Origin: Meandrina meandrites
Taxonomy: Eukaryota; Cnidaria; Anthozoa; Scleractinia; Meandrinidae
Length of the DNA stretch: 64,000 nucleotides
Assembly (NCBI GenBank): GCA_963693305.1
Contig: OY855908.1
Location: 35,962,305 to 36,026,304, forward strand
Direction: 5' to 3'
Part shown: piece by piece, positions 51,273 through 63,227 of the stretch
Position numbering within the stretch: the first letter of the stretch is position 1
Layout: each line of letters starts with the position of its first letter
Notes under the pieces: model-generated
What the model was told of the DNA's origin: nothing
What the model saw: the letters and a program-made list of their open reading frames with translations, nothing else
Database searches by the model: none
Position numbers and translations under genes: made by a program

Positions 51273-54200
51273 ATGCGTTGCCGGAAACTCATTTTACTTC
51301 TGTGTTTAAATTTCTTTTTCTGCTGTTTTGTACTTTCGCATGAACTCCCGACGCAAGGCCACGTTCACTATAGTTTTGAAGTGTTAAAAGAAGAAGTAAA
51401 CAGCGACTCCCTGATACCTGATGAAGTTCAGAGACTTCTTTCCAAGCTTCATTTCTGGAACTGTTCCGACGTAAATGAAGGCGCAGATAACCGAAAGGTA
51501 GGGTCCGATTTTCCTCAAGAATTATTTTTGGCCCTCCGGTTCGCGGGTGATACTGAACTATTGATCTTCTGTACGAAAACGATCTCTTTGGCGAACAAAC
51601 ATCACACCATCGCTGGAATAAATTTGCTCTGCGCCAAAACGCTGGATATTGAAATGAACAGTGCGGATAAATGATTGATGATGATTGGTTTACGTAGCGC
51701 GTATTCGGAACGGTGTACGCGAACGTGAAGAATCAACTCGCTGTTCCAAGATATACGCTGTCTCTTTTGTGTATCTGTTGACTTTGAGTTTTGTTCTCTC
51801 TTTCAGTGTCTTTCACCGTCAGATCTCTACAGCTTCGCTGGATCATCGTCAAATCTGCTAAATTCCACAGAATTTGCGCGAGCGAGTCCATTGATTGTTT
51901 ACTGCCTGTTGCCAGCGCCTGAAAAGAACGCTGGTCGATGTGAAGTTTCTCCCAAGCACCACAGCGAACTGTTCAGCTCGTTCGCAAGGAATTTCAGTCA
52001 ACATGGCGAAGAGGGAAACATCACACTTGAAGCGCTGGGCCACATCCTGGAAGAGGTCAACAAAACTATCGGGCAATTTTTAACACGAAAGAAGGTAGGA
52101 GAAATTAAGAAAATCCTTTTTACTTTTTCATTCGTAGTTTTAGCTCCGTTGTGGACAGTATTAAAGTTCTTGTTTGAACTCGTTGGCTGCCATGAAATTG
52201 AAAATATATTTTCATCAATACTTGGATGGTATGGCCTTATAGATATCAACAGTGTTTCATTAGCATTTGAGTGCAGAGCAAGGGAAAACTGTTCACAATT
52301 CAAAATTCCGGTCGATTTTCTTCAGTATTCAATTCACATTGTACGACTCCTCCCTATTTCGTTTGTTGTGCCTATGATATAAAGAAGTTCTTTGAAAGTC
52401 ATTTGCATTCCACGAGGCCGTCTCGATTCATTATTAGTTATCTGCGCTGGTTTGTCTGCACGCATGCATGCATGCACGCGCCTGCATGCAAAAATAAACA
52501 GTGAGTTATCTATCAGTTGATTCATGATTGCTGAGTGTAAACAACAGCTTTAAGGTGGCTTACTACAGTATTAAGAGACTCAAGAGCGCGCGCTACGATT
52601 TTCTGCCTGTCGTCAATATTGCTCGCACGGGTAAAAATTGCGCGAGCAACTCTAAAAAAGCACAAACAAGTTTCAGCAGCACTTAAATCGCGTTAAACCA
52701 AATTGAAATTTCCAAATACTTTCAGAAATGTTTTGTTACCTAGGACTGAAAAGAGTTAAGACCAGGAAGGTTGATAAATAGCCCGGTAGAGGAGTTCTAA
52801 TTTTGTCTTTCTTTATCGCACGCGATGCATTGCGTCACACGAGTGCGCGCTAAATGAAAAGGCATACGCAATTCGGATCCTGTCGGAGGTTGTGCAAACT
52901 TTTTTTTTGACATCAAATTACTCAAAAACCTACCGTACGACCCATAATGAAATTTTCACAAATTATTCATAGGGCTGAAACACGTCCGCGGCCAAAATTT
53001 AAGAAAAATCTGTAAGACCGATTTCGAGCTATTTTTAAAATAGCGAAAATACGACATTTTCCTATTTTGCGAAAAATCTATCTTACAGATTTTTGTTTAT
53101 TTTTGCATGAGTGTTCAATCAAAGGTAATTTTTAATTTATGAAATTTTGAGGTAGGGTCATACGGGTAGATTTTGAGTAAAACGCTATAGAAACTGCTAG
53201 TGCCCAGTCCCCTCTTAAGCACTCGGTTGCTTATTTTGGCTATCTTTAGCACCTATATGGTTGGAATGTCGCATATGATGGTTGTATACTGTAACAAACA
53301 GTAATTAGAGACAAAGAAAAACATTTTTGAGCATTTAGCAAAAAAGTTCAAAGTTGGGCAATTTTATCCCTCAAAACTGTAGTAAGCCACCTTAAACAAG
53401 GAAAGACAGTTTGTATCTCAGTTGCACGGACAATTTTATTACCTGTAGATATCTAAAGGTAACTTGGTAAGGGGAGGGGGGGGGGGGACACATGAGGAGG
53501 AACCTGGGAGCAGAGGGGGGCAGGTCTGTAGGAGGCAGGATGTGTAAATGAACATGCACAAAAAAAAATCTTGTAACTATATATCTAAAACATAAAATAA
53601 AGTTGAGTTGAGCAGACTACTTAACTTGGAGTCTCTACAATTTGGATCTTATCAAGGAGCCCTGCAGGGTTCAAATCCCAACAAGCAACAAGTCATTGAG
53701 ACAGCGATTTGGGGGCTGATGAATGAGAAGACTTTTAATGAAATTCGAACAGCAACGAACGGATCTTTCAATGTTGCAACTGTAGGAAAGTTGGAAATTC
53801 AGATGGGGGATCAGATCTCAGTCATATTCCAAAATTCTGATTCTTGCCTATCAGTATTCATACATTGGTGTACCAGCTATGGATTTAAGTAATGGTCCGT
53901 GCAAGAACTAGGCAAAAGAACAATAGGCCAGGGAAATAGCGTCAGTTAGGCTTCAGGCGCTAATTTCTCTAATCAAATTAAATCTGAACGAACTGATTGG
54001 CCCATACGCTAAAAGCGCGAATTTTGAATTTACAATTTAAATTAAGATAACTTGTAAACCATTTGAACAACATTTTATTTCGACAACCCATTCAATACAT
54101 TCAAAACTGTAACATACCTAAAACTTGGACAATTTCTACGTGCCAAAAGGGAGAAAGATACAATGATATAAAATAACATCGGGATTAGCTCAGCGATACA

Positions 54201-57200
54201 TCAATCAGCGACCTTGCGAAAAACATTTCGGTCGGATTTCACAAAGAAACTGTCAATTTGTGATCCAAGACAGCAACAACTCACGCGGATATTGGGAACG
54301 CGCCAAAGTCGCGCGAAATATCACCAACAGCAACAAATACATTCTAAATACAGAAAGTAAAAATACCTCGATGTAAACGTTCGGTAATGCATTCAAAACA
54401 AGTCTTCTAATACATCTAATGCCGAAGTAATGTCCACCACATCAAAAAAACTAACAATCCTGTCGTGTCGGTTTCCAGGTCGAGTCCATATTTTCCGAGC
54501 CATGGAAGGTTTTTGATAAAAACAGACTCTGTGTACTCCAAATCGATTTCCCTGGCACAAATTTCTTTCAGACTTTCCAAAGAACAGATACAAGCGATTA
54601 CGAGAACGCCGAAATGTTCATTATTGTACAATGTTTATACTGTCTTATCAATCGAAGAAGAGGAATAGAAGCGACGGTTCCGCTTTGAACAGCGCTTGTT
54701 CTGCAATAATTTCCGGCACCAGGCCTATGTGTTCAATTCCTGGAGTGGCGTAGTAGTTGAAAATTTCAGAAGCAGCCTAGAAAAATAATAAAAGGTATGA
54801 GAGAAGAGTAAAGATCGACATATGTTTCGAAAGAAACAAACAAGCCAGACGTAAGAAGTAACACGTGCGGACGTGACAAAATACCTCCACTGCCCAAGTT
54901 CAGCTTACCTCAAGTGCTAATTCGCATCTCGTTTGGAGCTGTATTCTCTCCCTGCAAAAGCAAGATATCTTCTACTTTCACTCCTTGTGCCCAGTTAGAC
55001 TCCAACTACCAGTGCCACAAAACATTTCTTCTCGGTAGGCGACAGCAAACAACTGTTGCAGACAAACATTTCCTAATCTGTCGCCCCTCGTGTCGTGGAT
55101 AGCAGCAGTCACTCTTGAAGGGCAGTTTCATCGATTCTTTCGACGTAATATACTTTACAATTATAATATATAATATGTATGTATTCGAAAAATATATAAT
55201 AAATAGGTTTGTTGAAAAATACGACAAGACTCGCTCATAAAAGGGCCAGAAAGTTCAGAGCTCCGATCGCAAATCCAAGATGGCGCCGCATGAAGGTCGC
55301 GCTTGCTACAAGTTTTCCGTTCTAACTTTTGATTGGCGCATAGGACAATGCTAAAATTTGGCCGTGAGGGGGATAACAGGGGCATGGGGAAAACTACGTG
55401 AAAAAATGTTGTTTATGTCGAGATTTTCTTGTTTTTTTCGGCGATTTTTTGATATTGACCAATCACATGCGCCGATTTAATTGAAATTAATCATTAAGAT
55501 TTAACACCTTTTAATCGATTTTGCCGTTGGCCTGCCTAGTTCTTACGCGGATCATAACTTAAATTATAAATACACACGAATAACCTTAAATGCAATATGA
55601 GAGATTGCAAACTGAAGTGGAGAAAAATATCATTGATTTACACAGCTTTTACAAGATATGCTTTTGAATGACATTTTATTATCAATCTTGTAAATTGTAA
55701 ATTTGTATGATAAATCTGTACAACTGGTTAAACTTGTTTGTATGACCACCTGTCATGATACAATGCCTTGGTCGACCTGAAGGGACTATCAAGAAAGGCA
55801 TCAAAAATTGTTAATGCAAGTAGCTATTCATGCAATGTCGTTTTATGAGCATTTGACTGAAAAACAAGGCAGACTGGCAAGTAAGTTGAGGGGGGGGGGG
55901 GGGGGGGGATTTTCGTGATGCCGTGATCCATTTTTTTTGTGCTCTGTGAATCGTGATTTGATGAAAAATTGTTCTGTGAATCGTGATTAAAGCGTATTTT
56001 GTAAGGCATGCACTCACTTATCAACAAAAAACCTTTAAAAATTGAACTGTAACCAGGGTATGACATGTTAAAAGAGTAAAAAAGCGTTCTCTGGTTAAAA
56101 AGTTTAAGAAAATATAAGCTTTCGGCTATTCTACTATAGCCTTTAACGAATATGAAGAATAGTAAGCGCGTGGTTGGAAATATATGCAGGGGAGGGTGTG
56201 AAAAGATTAAAAACTAAAAATACAATAGAAGTGTGAAAAGCTAAAAAATGGACTAACGAACAAGTAAAGATTACAATAAAATAGAATAACAAGTAAAAAT
56301 TACAATAAAATGGAATATTGTCTTGGTAATGGTTTAGAATTGTTATCGGCGCCGACAGTTTTGGCAGTATGCCAAGATTCTAGAGTTCTTCGAACACGGT
56401 GATTGCCTTTGTCTATCACAGTAGCACCCTCAAAGTCAATAGAATGATTGTTATGCCAAGCATGGTTGGCAATGTTCGAGCCTCTCGTATAGTTTTTAAG
56501 ATTTCGCTGATGTTCCTTTCTTCGGGTTTTAAAACATCTGCCAGTTTCTCCTACATAAGACCAACTGCAGTCAGCGCACGGAATTTTGTAGACAACATTG
56601 CATTGGAGATCCAGGGGCTGCCTGAACTTAGGAGAAGGAAATTCTTGTTGCAAGGTTTTAGCTGGTTTACTTACAACACGAATGTCATTTTTTTGCGGAG
56701 TAATCTGGTAAGAGGTTCAGACAGTCCGCGGATGTAGGGAAGACATGCGAAACCCATGGATGTGTCTGATGGATCGGCCCATTTGAAGAACATGGACACC
56801 AATTCTTCTGGTGGAGGAGTTGTTGGAGCTGACTTCTTTTTTAAAATGTTAGAAATAACTGTTGATGGATAGCCATTGGCTGTCAATGCTTCCGTAACGT
56901 GACTAGTCTCGCGCGCTTTTCCTTCACAGGTGCTAGGTAGGTTGGCTGCGCGGAATAAGAGAGTCGAGGCCGCACTGACTTTATGTTTTGTTTCATGATG
57001 TGAGGAAAAATCCAGATATCTATCTGTGTGTGTCGGCTTCCGGTGAACGTCGATGACAGCAACACCATTTTTCCTGGAAACCAGGGTGTCCAAGAAAGAG
57101 ATTTGGCCATTGTTTTCTTCTTCGATAGTAAAAACGATTTTGGAATCAATGGAGTTTAAGGTGTCATGAAAGGAGGAGACAGCGTCTTTCTTAATGATGA

Positions 57201-60200
57201 CGAAGCTGTCGTCAACATATCGTTTCCAAACCCTTGGTGCAACTGTAGAAGTATTGATGGCTAATTCTTCAACAACCTCCATGCAGAGATTAGCGACAAT
57301 AGGGCTTACAGGGCTGCCCATAGCACAACCGTGAACCTGCTTATATACACAATTATTGTAAACAAAATAGTTATTGGAGAGGGTAAAGTCCAATAAAGAA
57401 ATGATGTCGTCGGTAGTAAGGCTTGTTCTAGACGGTAAAGTACTATCATTGTTCAACTTGTTGCGAATGTAATCACACGCTTTATTGACCGGGATAGCTG
57501 TGAAAAGCGACACAACGTCAAATGACACCATAACTTCGTCCTCGGAAATTTCCATATTGGCTACTTCTTTGGCAAACTGTGAAGAGTTGAGAACTGAATA
57601 GCCATTGAGGTTCTGAATCGGCGATAGGATGTCAGAAAGAAACTTTGATGTGTTGTAAAGGGCAGACCCGATACTCGATACAATCGGTCGAAGCGGGAAT
57701 CCTGGTTTGTGGTGCTTAATGGAACCCCGGATGGCAGGCGGAGAACCGTCTGTAGAACGAAGTTTTTGATAGACAAAGGCAATCACCGTGTTCGAAGAAC
57801 TCTAGAATCTTGGCATACTGCCAAAACTGTCGGCGCCGATAACAATTCTAAACCATTACCAAGACAATATTCCATTTTATTGTAATTTTTACTTGTTATT
57901 CTATTTTATTGTAATCTTTACTTGTTCGTTAGTCCATTTTTTAGCTTTTCACACTTCTATTGTATTTTTAGTTTTTAATCTTTTCACACCCTCCCCTGCA
58001 TATATTTCCAACCACGCGCTTACTATTCTTCATATTCGTTAAAGGGACAGTTTCACGGTTCGGCGCATGTCCATATTATATATTCGCCTGTGCACGCTTT
58101 ATTGCAAGGCCCGCTTTTTCATTGTTTATGAACCAGTCGGAAGCGAGTTGCCTAATTTCGCATGCAAATAGCCATGAAATCATCAACCGTGGAATAAATC
58201 CTACGGGCCAAAACTAAATTCAACGGTCCACTAAGCTTGTAAAATCCACTAAAATCTTCTCACAATTTTGGTCATCCGTCATTTTGGTACGTCTAATCAT
58301 AGTATGTGATTACTGAACTACATGTGAGTGGGGTTTACTAAGCGATAACATTGATAAAAAGCGAAAAAAGTATTTGATTTATGGACATGCGCCGAACCGT
58401 GAAACTGTCCCTTTAAAGGCTATAGTAGAATAGCCGAAAGCTTATATTTTCTTAAAAAACCTTTAAATGACAAAAAAGCATAACCGCAGTCTATAAGATG
58501 TGAACAAACCATAATCTATGATTTTTTATTCACTAAAACAGATTTTTCTCCTTAAGTAACATGTTATTTCAAAATTGAAAACGTCGGCCCATTACGTTTT
58601 CAAGTTTTAGACCTGTCCGTGTAGCCATACCAGTTTTAAAGAAATTAGTTTCGTGACTAGTACAGTGTGTTTTAGCAATGCCAGGCAACTATTAGTGGAG
58701 TTCCAATTAATACCAACACCTTCACTGGATTTTTAAGTAGCAATAAATCTTGGTGATACTGCCCCTTTAAAGATGAGAATTTTCAGGGGAGAGCTGATTG
58801 TAAAACCACTTTGAGTTAAAGTATTTTTTTACTATTAAGTGAGGGCAGTTAAGATTGACTTGTACTCATGGTGAGTGAGTGTGCGCATGTGAGGTCCCTT
58901 GTTTTATGAGTCAAATGAGTCTATGAGTCATGAGTCAATGAGTCAGGGTTATTCAATATTGAACCATCGTTTGCCTGTACTCAAGTTAGCTTAGAAGCAC
59001 TCCACTTTGCGTATACGGTTAGTTCTACTCTGGTTTACTTGCAGTTAGTTCCACTTCAGTGTGCTTGCGGTTAGCTAAGTTCCACTTCAGTGTGCTTGCG
59101 GTTAGTTCCACTTCAGTTTGCTGGCAGTTAGTTCCACTCTGGTTTGCTTGCGGTTAGTTCCATTCTGGTTTGCTTGCGGTTAGCTTTTATAAGTAGGGGT
59201 ATAGAATGGTCCTTGAAAAATCATGGGTCTTGCAAAATTTTAGGCGAGTCTCAAAATCTCGGCATAGCAAGCTAGAGTCTCGGAATCTCGAGCTTGCAAA
59301 AAACAATGCTCGTCTCGGAATCTCGAATTTTGAAATTGAGTCTCCGAGTCTTGCAAACCAAGCGAAAGATTTGATCAGTTTAAACCATCACAAAACAACG
59401 GCAATAACAACAGCAAAGCAGAGAGCCACAGAGTGTGAGACTAGCATTGTAATAATCTCGCGCTGGGATTTCTAGATCATGGTGTCTCGCGCTCGGATTT
59501 TTGAATCGCGGTGTCTCGGGCTCGGATTTGAAAAAAATTGCAAGTCTCAGTCTCGGATTTTAAATGAGGGTCTCGGCGTCTCGGCGAGTCTCGGATTTTA
59601 CCATTCTATACCCTTATATTTATAAGTTAGCAAGGACAGCACTATTTTCAAATTAATAACCATCATTTAAAATTTGACTCATGACTCGTGACTCATTGAC
59701 TCATTTAACTCATAAAAGCTTTACTCTCTGTGCATGTATATATGTGTGTGTAGGGTACGTAGTGATTGGGAGAGGGGGAGGGGAATAGCTGCTGCCTGGG
59801 TTGTACATACATGTAGGCATGAGTCATAACGGTTACCACTTGCATCCTTTGATTTTGTTCACATTGTGATTAAAAAGATAAACATGCAGCCATTTAGCCT
59901 GTGAAAATACACAGCTCACTTCATGCGTTAGGAGAGCCACCCCAGGTTTGACCAAGGAAATTCCATACACAGTACGCATTGTATAGATCAGCTACACCTT
60001 TGATGTTAAATTTTTTGAGTCAAATTCTAGGATCTGATCTTGAGCAGGGGTAACCATGCATCGCTGATAAAAAAAACAAAATTGATCATTTATATTTGTG
60101 ATCTTTTTGTAGTGTTTTTCTGCTGAAAGCATATTTGAGGAAATTAAAGAACAAGAAGAAGATGAACATCATGAGGAAGAAGGAGAGCACCATGAAGAGG

Positions 60201-61280
60201 AGGAAAAGGTTCTTCATCAAGAAGAATTTGAAAAGGCTTGCGCTAGCATTGTTTTACATCTGGTAAAAGGATTCTGTATTGAGAAGGCACATGGGTACGA
60301 GGAAACACAGTCGTACCTACTTGGAAAAGAATTCTTCGTCAATGACCTCTTCAAGAAAAAGAAACATCTATCTGAAGAGGACTTGGAGGAGATTATGAAA
60401 ATTCTTAACATTGGCAAGAAAAAAGACAGTCATAACCACAATGATCACAATGATCACAGTGGTCATGATCACAGGCGCAGAAGGTCAGCTGCATCAGTCT
60501 TGTTGCCGCAGAGAGCATCAGGTGCACCCAATGGTGTTCATCGCCGTGCAGTTGTTGATCATGATCATTCTAAAGCTAATGGTGAAAGTGGCAGTGTAAG
60601 TTAACTAGAGATGTTTCACAAGTCAGTAGATAAAATAGGAGCGGGAGATCTGAATGGGTGTTTACAATGGAGAGCCGATAGGCGAAGCTGCCATTAAAAA
60701 CGGCTATACAGATCGGACGTGGATATTTTATTCTACTTGTGAAATGAAAATAATAAATTGAATGCAAAGTATTGTTATGCGATTCGGTAGAGATCTGTAT
60801 CAAAAGTTAATGAATACTAATTAGCTGAGCAGGAGTTTGTATCAAAAGTTAATTCTATTGTTTGATTTGTATTGGGGTTTACAGTTGTGTACATGTGATC
60901 TGAATATTGTGTTGGGATTGGTTTGCACCCTCATTAATAGTTAATGAATTTTACAATCATAAATATTCATTGTTGCATGAGGTTTCTTTAAGGTTTCAAA
61001 CCTGTTTGTGCTAAAAATAAGTGTAAAGAGTCCATTTTCTTATGAAAAGCTGCAGTAAAGTGCTAGCTTAAATAAAAAGAAACCAATTTGACCTTTGTTA
61101 TATTTCAGTGTTACTCACTGGATGCCTTGTTGACAATTTTTGGCATTGATCATGAAGTTGGTGCAGATATGTTTGACTTCAAGGAACTTTGTCCTGCATT
61201 TATTCAACAAGCCAGAAGTGGAGCTTGCAGCAAAACAAAAGAAACAAAAAAACCTGCCTCAGAAAAGAACATGGGAAAAA
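51273..61280 (+). CDS. ZIP-family (SLC39) zinc transporter, N-terminal ectodomain exons, partial
   Basis: Four exons: 51,273-51,497, 51,807-52,094, 60,113-60,595 and 61,109-61,280, the first three ending in phase 0 with GT-AG borders. Exon 1 gives a signal peptide (MRCRKLILLLCLNFFFCCFV) and VQRLLSKLHFWNCSD. Exons 2-4 each begin with Cys (CLSPSDLYSF, CFSAESIFEE, CYSLDALLTIFG), a repeated C-x-S pattern seen in long ZIP ectodomains. Exon 3 carries a His-rich segment (HNHNDHNDHSGHDH), the metal-binding type. Exon 4 has FKELCPAFIQQARSGAC, close to the LCPAL..Q..SGAC motif of ZIP4/ZIP12-type proteins. That makes 389 residues, all extracellular. Transmembrane exons with HxxxD/HExPHE motifs were not seen before 64,000. 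Confidence 0.78.
52554..53391. mobile_element. TTAA-flanked element, 838 bp, in the ZIP intron
   Basis: GGTGGCTTACTACAGT at the left and ACTGTAGTAAGCCACC at the right are perfect inverted ends, with TTAA at 52,550-52,553 and 53,392-53,395. The GGTG(G/A)CT start resembles that of the 1.8-kb fold-back element, so one enzyme might move both. Non-coding. Confidence 0.9.
53608..53892 (+). CDS. Small open frame, unidentified
   Basis: 94 residues containing GKLEIQMGDQISVIFQNSDS and ending HWCTSYGFK. The GDQISVIF strand pattern is faintly like the end of C1q/TNF-like domains, but no full domain is present and no splice acceptor is clear. It could be a decayed exon inside the ZIP intron. Low certainty. 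Confidence 0.2.
   Translation: MSRLLNLESLQFGSYQGALQGSNPNKQQVIETAIWGLMNEKTFNEIRTATNGSFNVATVGKLEIQMGDQISVIFQNSDSCLSVFIHWCTSYGFK
54648..54951 (-). CDS. Two terminal exons of an unidentified gene nested in the ZIP intron
   Basis: Exon at 54,951-54,909 (acceptor CTTGCTTTTGCAG, donor GTAAGC) reads ERIQLQTRCELALE. It joins in phase with 54,776-54,648 (acceptor TTATTTTTCTAG), which reads AASEIFNYYATPGIEHIGLV, PEIIAEQALFKAEPSLLFLF and FD, then stop. Two consensus introns in the same frame and compositionally protein-like sequence argue for a real gene or processed remnant of one. Upstream exons were not found. I do not recognise the family. Confidence 0.45.
55100..56100. other. ZIP intron sequence, no gene seen
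   Basis: Includes AAGATGGCGCCGCATGAAGG near 55,280, a promoter-like ATGGCGCC word, and a G-run at about 55,890-55,908. No coding frame is supported. Confidence 0.4.
56300..56653 (-). pseudogene. GIY-YIG endonuclease domain of the Penelope-like element
   Basis: NVVYKIPCADCSWSYVGETG then RCFKTRRKEHQR is the GIY-YIG core with the Cys pair typical of Penelope-like elements. KNYTRGSNIANHAWHNNHSI follows with the His residues, and the Glu-containing TLESWH end. It is in the -1 frame relative to the RT frame. The shift maps to an A7 run at the junction (minus strand CGCAAAAAAATGACATTCG). Confidence 0.85.
56671..57786 (-). pseudogene. Reverse transcriptase of the Penelope-like element, 5'-truncated
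   Basis: 371 residues open: RPIVSSIGSALYNTSKFLSD, motif A VSFDVVSLFTAIPV, motif B HGCAMGSPVSPIVANLCME, motif C RYVDDSFVII, and downstream ISFLDTLVSRKNG with RKPTHTDRYL. The frame starts inside the inverted repeat with no Met of its own and lacks the N-terminal domain, so it is truncated. It ends RKKMTFVL at the A7 run where the endonuclease frame takes over. Confidence 0.88.
58043..58412. mobile_element. TTAA-flanked MITE, 370 bp, inside the Penelope arm
   Basis: AGGGACAGTTTCACGGTTCG at the left and CGAACCGTGAAACTGTCCCT at the right are perfect inverted ends (about 30 bp in all). TTAA lies at 58,039-58,042 and 58,413-58,416. The opposite arm of the Penelope element (near 56,150) has the uninterrupted GCCTTTAACGAATATG, an internal empty site proving the insertion. 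Confidence 0.93.
58478..58770. mobile_element. Right-hand part of a second AGGCGCAGT-type TTAA MITE
   Basis: GTGAACAAACCATAATCTAT through ACCAACACCTTCACTGGATT to CTTGGTGATACTGCCCCTTT parallels 46,700-46,957. The left end is missing. Confidence 0.7.
59020..59185. repeat. Minisatellite, ~30-33-bp unit
   Basis: Units CGGTTAGTTCCACTCTGGTT and TGCTTGCGGTTAGTTCCACT, about five to six copies, with one unit extended by AGCTAA. Short GAGTCAATGAGTCATGAGTC words precede it at 58,910-58,945. Confidence 0.85.
59195..59625. mobile_element. Inverted-repeat element with GGGTATAGAATGGT ends
   Basis: GGGGTATAGAATGGTCC at the left and ACCATTCTATACCC at the right. Subterminal GAGTCTCGGAATCTCGA-type words are inverted on the other side. 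The target duplication was not resolved. The open frame at 59,206 is part of the repeat. Confidence 0.75.
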
Positions 61281-63200
61281 GTAAGTAACCCCCCTTCCCT
61301 CCCTCCTCCCCCCCCCCCCCCCCCCAGGAAAAAGAGAATTACCTACCTGAAGGACTGCATGTGGATGAAGTCGGCACTTAAGGATTAAGGGCTTAAGTAG
61401 TCTTGTAGGAATCTTTCTACTTTCTCTTAAATGAGCTGCTAATGTCCATTCCCCCTGGTACCTTTTATATGTGCCTGGGTGGAAAGAGACACTAAGGCCT
61501 TATGAATTCACACCAAAGCTAAAATGTGAACATGTTTAAAAGCTGTTTAGTTGTTTTCTTGGTTGCAGTTGCAAACTGATGTTTGTCGACTTAAAACTAA
61601 GCAAAATGAAAACATGATTAAGATCTTAATTATTTTTACCCTATGAAAATGCACTATCACAAATTGTATGAACAATTCAATTAAAACTCTTTGAGTGCAG
61701 CTGAACTAAACAGTTTTTTTTTTCATTTTTTTTTGTTTGAGATGACTGCTGCCAAATCAGACGCGTATCAAAACTGATATGGAAAGATATGTTGCATTAA
61801 TAGACCTAAAATAGAGATTAATTAGGTGGGGTTCAGAGACAAAATAACATAGCTTTGAATCCTTACAACAATATTTTATGTTCCTTTTGGTGGTTAGGTA
61901 AAAATCTTTCAAAAATAAGAACTTTCACTGAGTAGGTTATGAGTCATTGGCCTCAAAAGGTCCAAAATGTAGGTTAGCTTTGACCTCTTATGTCATGTGA
62001 CACTGACAGTGGGAATAAATTTTTCCGCCACAATGACCTCAGTTTGCTTATTAGTAAAACTTTCACAAGTCTGTAACTAAAACAGCATACACTGTAGCTG
62101 CAAAAGGAAGATTTTACAAGACACTTAAAGCTATGTAGCACCCACCAAGTAAATATATAGATTTAGCCAAGCCTAAAAGTGGAGCTCTACACATGCTGGT
62201 TCTAAATAATTTTTTACATAGGGGTAAGAAGAGATGTCATTCACCTGCCTCAGGACTCCCCTCCCCCTCCCCAAGAGTCTGTAGGTGTGGGGGGGTGGGC
62301 ATACTCAACCAAATTTTTTTGGCCTCATGTGTTTGCCGAAAATCCTTACCCATGGTGTTCCGCAGGAGCTCCTCTGCTATTAACAACTGTTTGCCAAGGT
62401 GAAGGTGGCTAGAGGTAGATATGTACCCAGATGTGATGTGGCATGATGAAAAGCCACCACTGACCACTGACACTGAGGTGAATAGTTGTATTAATTAGCA
62501 TATACTAGGACGGTGTGATGATATACACAGAAAAGGGTCATTTAACCTCATTTATTCCTGTCAACAACTACAACTTTTTGCCTGTGAGTTACTCAGAGGT
62601 GAATAGCAAAGGTCATCTGGAGTTTAATTAGCCAATCAGGGCGTGCCAACATTAGCCACTGTTTTAGTATATACCAATCAGGGATGTTAAGATAACCTTG
62701 AGCTGACTCTCAATCATCATTTCCACAACCACCATAACGCACCTTGTTTGCCCCCCAAAATTTTGCAAAAGTTTTGTTTAAAATTTCTCTTGGGGTGATT
62801 GCAATTGTCCATCCCATGGGAAATTGAAAGCAATGCCTATGCAAAACTTTGGTGGGCTAACAAAGGTGTGATAAGAAAGTGGCAAATTCATGTTAAAAAA
62901 GCTCCACACTATTTGTCTGTACCCTTTTGAATGGAATAGTACCGCTTTGGCTTCCACAACCAACTATCATGCAAAAAACCATCTTCACAGTGAAACGTGA
63001 CTCGGTTTGTTTATCCACCAATATGGCGGCGTGACAACGGTTGCTAAGCTTATGGTCACGTGAGTGAAAACGATCTATAACCTCCACTTTTGCTATCTGA
63101 TTACACCCTACATTGTAATCCAATTCCGTTAATGGTTCAATTACCATAACGTAGTGCTTTTCATTCACTAAATGAATATATTTTTGAGACTGAGAAAGAG
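61281..63200. other. Downstream of ZIP exon 4, no further exon recognised
   Basis: A C-run follows the exon 4 donor. I searched for transmembrane ZIP exons (HxxxD, HExPHE, long hydrophobic frames after AG) and found none. The frame at 62,237-62,473 on minus has no family resemblance. Confidence 0.45.
62739..62872. mobile_element. Small hairpin MITE
   Basis: CACCTTGTTTGCCCCCCAAA with ATTTTGCAAAAG at the left is mirrored by GCAAAACTTTGGTGGGCTAA then CAAAGGTG at the right. The interior has a second, inner inverted pair around CCCATGGGA. Confidence 0.6.
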
Positions 63201-63227
63201 AGTCAGATCAAGGTTATCTCAATAGCC

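Larger units (their letters stand above)
56103..58455 (-). mobile_element. Penelope-like element (RT + GIY-YIG) bounded by inverted repeats
   Basis: The arm from about 56,103 to 56,420 is mirrored from about 57,770 to 58,455, where the mirror is lengthened by a 370-bp TTAA MITE. The repeat includes the last ~35 codons of the endonuclease and the 3'UTR, so the 3' end of the element is present in inverted form at its own 5' side, an arrangement known for Penelope-like elements. The mirrored word GGCTAT-agtaga-ATAGCC-GAAAGC has a stem-II-plus-GAAA look of a hammerhead ribozyme, though the CUGANGA box is not intact. The N-terminal part of the RT protein is missing. Confidence 0.85.
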
